Assembly (NCBI GenBank): GCA_022316685.1
Contig: JAKJHU010000065.1
Span: 3,838,322 to 3,902,321, forward strand
From: Progne subis subis
Taxonomy: Eukaryota > Chordata > Aves > Passeriformes > Hirundinidae
Length of the DNA: 64,000 nt
Direction: 5' to 3'
The position numbers and the translations under genes were made by a program. This document shows positions 57,983 through 64,000 of this stretch, one piece after another (position 1 is the first letter of the stretch; every line of letters starts with the position of its first letter). The notes below the pieces were generated by a model that had not been told where the DNA came from, did not search any database, and was given only the letters and a program-made list of their open reading frames with translations.

Positions 57983-60900
57983 CTGTGGAGAGAGGAGTGT
58001 CTGAGGCCCCAGCTGCGGTGGCACACAGGGTCCCTCCTGCACAGCAGGGCACAGGGCTGGCACGGCTCCCCAGCACGGCCGGAGCTGCTGGCACACCTTG
58101 GCCCAGCTGCACGGCTGCCCCTCGAGGCCCCGGCGAGCAGGGGATGGCTCTGGGCAGGGGCCCTGGCCAGGAGCGGGCCCCAGAGCACCTCTGCCTTGCC
58201 AGGCCAAGCTGGTGCCCGCTCTTTCTCCTCCCCACCTTGCTTTGCCTCTGCCCGCTGCTGCTGGGGCTGCTCTTGGCCAGGCAGCCTCCGTGGGAGCCAG
58301 CACTGGCTGCAGCCCCAGCGGGCTCCCCAGGACGAGGCGCAGTAATTAAAAGCCCAATTAAAGCACTGGGCTGGAGGAGAACCCTCAGCAGAGTTATTTG
58401 GACAGCCCCTGACTATCCACAACTCCACAGCAGCCTCACTGGGAATGTTCCCTGACTATCAGCAGCCTTTAAAGGAAGCTGTTTGAGGCAGAGATCAGCA
58501 AAACACTCACCAATGTCTCTTCCAGCAAGACCAGATTCCAGCACAGCACATGAGCAGGAAAAGGGCCCAAGCGGCCACAAAGGCCATTATCTTAATCAAG
58601 CACTGTGGTCCCCAGCAGAAAGCTCTTCTCATGTTGTTCCAGGTATTGTCAGCGTGTGCTGTGGTGCCGGATGCATCTGTGGGAGCAATGGGGAGTGTGA
58701 GCCCGGGCTGTGCCCCACTGCTGAGCTGGCAGCACGGTGGACACGGCCAGGACGTTCTCTGTTTCCCCCAGAGCTGGGCCCTGCAGGCACCTTGCTGCCC
58801 CTGGGCACAGACTGTGCCCCCCAACAAAGCCCAGAGGGCCGTGAGGAGAGCCCGGGGGCAGCGCAGCTCTTTGGGCAGTGGCTCCTTCGAGGGACACGGG
58901 CCAAGGCCATCCCTGAGCAGCCACTGCCACCCCCGACCCTCCCTGCCCTGGGACAGCTCCGCCAGCCCGAGGGGATGGAGTCAGGCCCTGTCAGGACCCA
59001 GCGCAGCCCCTGCCCAGCCGGGAGCCAGGGCTGGCTCTGGCCTGGGCTCGCGGCAGGGCTCCCGCTCGGGGCTGCTCCTGTGCCTTGGGCCTCTGGGCGC
59101 TCAGGGCCAGCTCCGGGAGCAGCTGCAGCGGGAGGCACCTCGGGCACCAGTCCCGTTTCCCAGGGGCCGTCAGCGAGCTCCGCAGGCCTCGAAGCCGAGG
59201 TGCCTCCAGCTTTGGCTGCTGCTGGGCCCTGCAAGGCTGGGAGCTGGGGGAAGAGCTGCTGCCACACAGCCCCAGAGAGGGCTGAGCCTGGCACAGCAAT
59301 TACCTCCTGTCACTGTGTCTGTGCCTGTGTCAGCGCCTGTGTTTGTGTCTGGCATCTCCTTCCTTTCTGCAGCAGAGGCTGCCACCGAGCCACTGCTTCC
59401 TCCTTCCTCCATCTGCACAGACTTTTGGTCTGTCACTTTGAGAAAGAAAGAGGCACACCTAGATCAGATGGAACTGTCTCCCATTCAGGGAACTGGCATC
59501 TTCAGGAGGTAATGCTTGTCAAAGTCATGGATAAGGGTCAGGGAAATATCTAGGCATCGGGGCTGAGCCAGGGCCCTGCCCCATCCAAACATCCACCAGG
59601 CCTGAGCAAAATGTCTGAGGGGATCGTGCAGGGCGAGGGCACACACGGGCACGGCTCTGTCCTGGCACCTGCAGCAATGCCCCCTGGCCGAGCTGTGGGC
59701 TCTGAGCTGGCAGCTCTCCTGGGGAAAAGGCCTTGACCTACCCTCAGCATCTCCCTGAGGCTCCATCCTCAATGTGGGCTGGTAATCCAGATCTCCTTCA
59801 TGCACAGGCTTGGCTGCAAAGAAAGGCAGGACAGAAGAGATCCCATGGAGCTCCTGTAGGAGATCCTCAGGCTCCCTGGGGCTGGCAAAGGAGCAGCACA
59901 AGGCACAGCCCCGGGGCACAGCCCCTTCCCTCTCTGCTCTTCTCCGTGGCTGCACAGAGCACGTGGAAAGACACCCTGGCACTGCACACAGCAAGAGCAG
60001 TGACAGCTAAATGCTCCTTCCTCCCACTGACAGCCATCCTGGGGATCCCTCAGGGCTCCAGAAGGGAGCAGGGCAAGGTTTTCCAGAACCCTTCAGCCTT
60101 GAGATCATGTTAAGGGAAATGGCACATGGATGAGCTCTTGCCACACTGACAGGGATCATTTCTTACAGGAAAGGCACACTGAGAACTTGCCTTCAGCATC
60201 CTTCAAGAGTTTCAAGCTGTCATCCAACAGGGCATGCAGTTTATGCAATCTGTGATCCCAATCTAGAAGGGAGCACAGATGAGAACCATTTCCATGTGTG
60301 CTGGGATCCCCCTCTGCCTTTAGGGAACTGGGCACTGCCAGGGGGTCGTGGAAGGCTGTGGGAGGCCGATGTCCATGGACAGGGCCAAAACTGCCCAGGG
60401 GCCTGAGGAGCTCTGGGCTGGCTCTGCTCACTCTGCACACTCTTTCCTTGCCCTGTGCAACATCCCTGCAGGGGTGGCTGGAGCAGCCCAGGGCCCCTGG
60501 GGCTCTCTCATTTCCACAGAGGAAACCATCATAAAGCACTGAGAAAATCTCCTGCAGGCTGAGCCAAATCGTTCCCTCATTTCTCCTGTCCCCCTGGTGG
60601 GACAGCTCCGCCAGCCCGAGGGGACGGAGTCAGGCCCTGTCAGGACCCAGCACAGCCCCTGCCCAGCCGGGAGCCAGGGCTGGCTCTGGCCCTGGGCTCG
60701 CGGCAGGGCTCCCGCTCGGGGCTGCTCCTGTGCCTTGGGCCTCTGGGCGCTCAGGGCCAGCTCCGGGAGCAGCTGCAGCGGGAGGCACCTCGGGCACCAG
60801 TCCCGTTTCCCAGGGGCCGTCAGCGAGCTCCGCAGGCCTCGAAGCCGAGGAGCCTCCAGCTTTGGCTGCTGCCGGGCCCTGCAAGGCTGGGAGCTGGGGG

Positions 60901-63900
60901 AAGAGCTGCTGCCACACAGCCCCAGAGAGGGCTGAGCCTGGACACAGCAATTACCTGCTCTGGCTTTGTCTGTGTCTGTGACTGGGTATGTGTCTGGCAT
61001 CTCCTTCCTTTCTGCAGCAGAGGCTGCCACCGAGCTGCTGCTTCCTCCGGGGAGTTCCTCCTTCCACACAGACTTTTGGTCCATCACTTTGAGAAAGGAA
61101 GAGGCACAGCTGGATTAGATGGAAACATTTGCCATGGGGGAGTGGGCTTCCACACGAGGCTATGCTTGTCAGAGACATTGATAAGCATCAGGAAAAGGCA
61201 GAAACTCTGTGGGCTGGGCCAGAGCCCTCCCTCGTCCAAAGAGGTGCCCCACTTGGGTTGCTGGGGCACAGGGAAACTGCAGGGGCTCTCAGGGTGTGCA
61301 TGGCCCATGGGGCAGTTTGTGCTCCCTGTCAGCTGATACCAAATGCCTTCCTGCAGAGCCTGGGGAGAAGCTGCAGCCAGGCCAGGCTGGGAAACAGCCC
61401 TGCAGGGTGGGAAAGCAGCAGCGGGGCAGCCAGGCTGCCATGGATCCCTTCCCACTGGGCCGGGCCCGGCGTGTCCAGATGTGCAGAGAAAGGCCCCGGC
61501 TGCTGAGCCTCAGGAGAAGGCTCAGGGACATGCACTCACCATGCCCTTTGTGCAGTTCCTCCATGATTTCTTTCATGCTGTTCTTTGCCTCAAGCGATTC
61601 CTTCTGTCCTGTGGGTTTGTTCTTCCCTCTTGGAGGACCTTAGAGGAAAAGAGTTCCATTTGCCAGGAATGAATCCCACAAAGCCAGTGCTCAGCCTGTG
61701 GGCTCAGCAGGGACACACTACTCACCCCCTGCCATGGGAGCTGGGCTTGTGTGCAGCAACCAGCAAAGGTGCTGGAGAATTCCTCCCTGCAGCCACATCT
61801 GTAACTCAATAGGCACAGAAGCTTCTGTCACCTCTGCTGATGTGCACGGGCAGCACTGAGGCACAGGAGCGGTGAGGGGATCGTGCAGGGCGAGGGCACA
61901 CACGGGCACGGCTCTGTCCTGGCACCTGCAGCGATGTCCCCTGGCCGAGCTGTGGGCTCTGAGCTGGCAGCTCTCCTGGGGAAAAGGCCTTGACCTACCC
62001 TCAGCATCTCCCTGAGGCTCCATCCTGAACGTGGGCTGGTAATCCAGATCACCTTCACGCACAGGCTTGGCTGCAAAGAAAGGCAGGACAGAAGAGATCC
62101 CATGGAGCTCCTGTAGGAGATCCCCAGGCTCCCTGGGGCTGGCAAAGGAGCAGCACAAGACAGAGCCCCGGGGCACAGCCCTGGGCCCAGCCCCTTCCCT
62201 CTCTGCTCTTCTCCGTGGCTGCACAGAGCACACGGAAGGACACCCTGGCACTGCACACGGGAAGAGCAGTGACAGCTCAACGCTCCGTCCTCCCACTGAC
62301 AGCCAACCTGGGGATCCCTCAGGGCTCCAGAAGGGAGCAGGGCAAGGTTTCCAGAACCCTTCAGCCTTGAGATCATGTTAAGGGAAATGGCACATGGGTG
62401 CCATTAGGACCTCGTCCTAAACTGAAACTTATAATTCTGTCATAAGACTTGTGTTGCAGACTTGCCTTCAGTCTCTGGCACTGCCTTCAAACCACCATTG
62501 GCCATCATTTCCAGATAATGCATGTCACGATCCCAGTCTAGAAGTGAGCACAGATGAGAACCATTTCCATGTGTGCTGGGATCCCTCTCTGCCTTTAGGG
62601 AACTGGGCACTGCCAGGGGGTCGGGGAAGGCCGTGGGAGGCCGATGTCCATGGAGAGGGCCAAAGCTGCCCAGGGGCCTGGGAGCTCTGGGCTGGCTCTG
62701 CTCACTCTGCACACTCTTTCCTTGTCCTGTGCAACATCCCTGCAGGGGTGGCTGGAGCAGCCCAGGGCCCCTGGGGCTCTCTCATTTCCACAGAGGAAAC
62801 CATCATAAAGCACCGAGAAAATCTCCTGCAGGCTGAGCCAAATCGTTCCCTCATTTCACCTGTCCCCCTGGTGGGACAGCTCCGCCAGCCCGAGGGGATG
62901 GAGTCAGGCCCTGTCAGGACCCAGCACAGCCCCTGCCCAGCCGGGAGCCAGGGCTGGCTCTGGCCCTGGGCTCGCGGCAGGGCTCCCGCTCGGGGCTGCT
63001 CCTGTGCCTTGGGCCTCTGGGCGCTCAGGGCCAGCTCCGGGAGCAGCTGCAGCGGGAGGCACCTCGGGCACCAGTCCCGTTTCCCAGGGGCCGTCAGCGA
63101 GCTCCGCAGGCCTCGAAGCCGAGGAGCCTCCAGCTTTGGCTGCTGCCGGGCCCTGCAAGGCTGGGAGCTGGGGGAAGAGCTGCTGCCACACAGCCCCAGA
63201 GAGGGCTGAGCCTGACACAGCAATTACCTGCTCTGGCTTTGTCTGTGTCTGTGACTGGGTATGTGTCTGGCATCTCCTTCCTTTCTGCAGCAAAGGCTGC
63301 CACCGAGCTGCTGCTTCCTCCGGGGAGTTCCTCCTTCCACACAGACTTTTGGTCCATCACTTTGAGAAAGGAAGAGGCACAGCTGGATTAGATGGAAACA
63401 TTTGCCATGGGGGAGTGGGCTTCCACACGAGGCTATGCTTGTCAGAGACACTGATAAGCATCAGGAAAAGGCAGAAACTCTGTGGGCTGGGCCAGAGCCC
63501 TCCCTCATCCAAAGAGGTGCCCCACTTTGGCTGCTGGGACACAGGGAAACTGCAGGGGCTCTCAGGGTGTGCATGGCCCATGGGGCAGTTTGTGCTCCCT
63601 GTCAGCTGATGCCAAATGCCTTCCTGCAGAGCCTGGGGAGAAGCTGCAGCCAGGCCAGGCTGGGAAAGAGCTCTGCAGGGTGGGAAAGCAGCAGCGGGGC
63701 AGCCAGGCTGCCATGGATCCCTTCCCACTGGGCCGGGCCCGGCGTGTCCAGATGTGCAGAGAAAGGCCCCAGCTGCTGAGCCTCAGGAGAAGGCTCAGGG
63801 ACATGCACACACCTTGTTGTCTCTGAAGTATTTCCTTCAGCGTTTGCTGCAAGGCTTCAGATGACTCCTGGGGTTTCTTCGGTCCTGTAGTTTTGTATTT

Positions 63901-64000
63901 CCCTGTCGGAGGACCTTAGAGCAAAGAGTTTCCATTTGCCAGGAATAGATCCCAGAAAGCCAGTGCTCAGCCTGTGGGGTCAGCAGGGACACACTACTCA
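57772..64000 (-). CDS. Array copy 4: 3' part, cut by window edge
   Basis: Near-identical to the 3' part of copy 3. Exons seen in order: P 63813-63914, M 63228-63359; D 62466-62537, K 61999-62070, V 61726-61798, P 61540-61638, M 60955-61086; D 60191-60262, K 59742-59813, M 59304-59435; transmembrane 58511-58676; tail 57772-57982. By comparison with copy 3, the V exon preceding P 63813-63914 ends about two bases beyond the window, so the leader and earlier cassettes are not visible. V 61726-61798 is 73 bp, not 72, because of an extra G next to the donor; as sequenced this shifts the frame. The last cassette lacks V and P, as in copy 3. Both D exons use GC donors. Confidence 0.72.
58511..58676 (-). 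CDS. Copy 4 transmembrane exon
   Basis: Same protein sequence as the copy 3 transmembrane exon by eye; offset 11,118 bp. Confidence 0.82.
59304..60262 (-). CDS. Copy 4 last cassette (D-K-M)
   Basis: D DWDHRLHKLHALLDDS, K AKPVHEGDLDYQPTL, M VTDQKSVQMEEGGSSG. Same loss of V and P as copy 3 cassette 4, so the loss predates the duplication. Confidence 0.74.
60955..62537 (-). CDS. Copy 4 middle cassette (D-K-V-P-M), V exon frameshifted
   Basis: Counterpart of copy 3 cassette 3. D DWDRDMHYLEMMANGG, P GPPRGKNKPTGQKESLEAK ending MKEIMEELHKGHG. The V exon runs into GGCAGGGGGTGAGT, where copy 3 has one G fewer. Either one extra exonic base breaks the frame or this is a sequencing error. Confidence 0.72.
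63228..63914 (-). CDS. Copy 4 partial cassette (P-M)
   Basis: P GPPTGKYKTTGPKKPQESS and M VMDQKSVWKEELPGG with AAF: the counterpart of copy 3 cassette 2, exactly 11,111 bp away. Confidence 0.75.

Larger units (their letters stand above)
45149..64000. repeat. About 11.1-kb tandem segmental duplication (two units, second incomplete)
   Basis: 45149-56306 and 56307-64000 are near-identical in order and sequence, introns and intergenic DNA included. The offset is 11,158 bp at the leaders, 11,118 bp at the tails and 11,111 bp at the P exons. Differences seen are single bases and a small deletion near 59,920. Confidence 0.85.

Noticed and set aside
58483..59553. 356-codon + strand open frame, with related frames at 47432-48436 and 38037-39047
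   Set aside because: They overlap introns and the transmembrane and M exons of the - strand genes. GC-rich DNA has few stops, and the - strand model explains splice sites and phase.

Overview
The window looks like bird nuclear DNA. The + strand carries the 3' two thirds of a vertebrate filamin gene split into many phase-compatible exons. A CR1 LINE 3' end with the typical avian ATTCTGTG terminal repeat lies at about 36.08-36.31 kb. Introns and intergenic spaces are short. I cannot name the species; a passerine is only a guess.

1-30.9 kb, + strand: filamin B (FLNB). I could place 28 consecutive coding exons (1804-29334) by canonical AG/GT borders, by phase, and by recalled similarity to mammalian FLNB. 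They encode about 1,688 residues, from the end of Ig-like repeat 7 through repeat 24, including hinge 1, hinge 2 and the C-terminal dimerisation repeat. The 3' UTR ends with paired AATAAA signals at 30,847-30,862. One exon (23442-23575) carries a single extra base, a T near 23,526, that breaks the frame in repeat 22. Every other exon is intact.

30.9-36.7 kb: intergenic. It holds a 25-bp minisatellite of about 35 copies (31,976-32,850), a (GT)12 tract, T-rich tracts and the CR1 fragment.

36.7-64 kb, - strand: a tandem array of at least four related genes that I do not recognise, convergent with FLNB. Each complete copy has one signal-peptide exon, a variable number of extracellular cassettes made of small phase 1-1 exons (types D, K, V, P, M), one transmembrane exon and one cytoplasmic-tail exon with the stop. 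From FLNB outward, copy 1 has one cassette (312 aa, 7 exons), copy 2 has two (378 aa, 11 exons), copy 3 has four (690 aa, 21 exons), and copy 4, cut by the window edge, has at least three. Spliced by hand, copies 1-3 each give one uninterrupted reading frame. The predicted proteins are type I membrane proteins with a cysteine-free, low-complexity ectodomain. Copies 3 and 4 are near-identical and about 11.1 kb apart, so the duplication is recent or an assembly product.

The array has several odd properties. Introns are nearly identical between copies while the exons they flank differ strongly. The D exons of copies 3 and 4 use GC instead of GT donors. A short array of AGGTCA-containing units sits upstream of each start codon. 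The cytoplasmic tails are unrelated between copies 1, 2 and 3. This family is the best candidate for an undescribed system in the window. Its function cannot be read from sequence alone.
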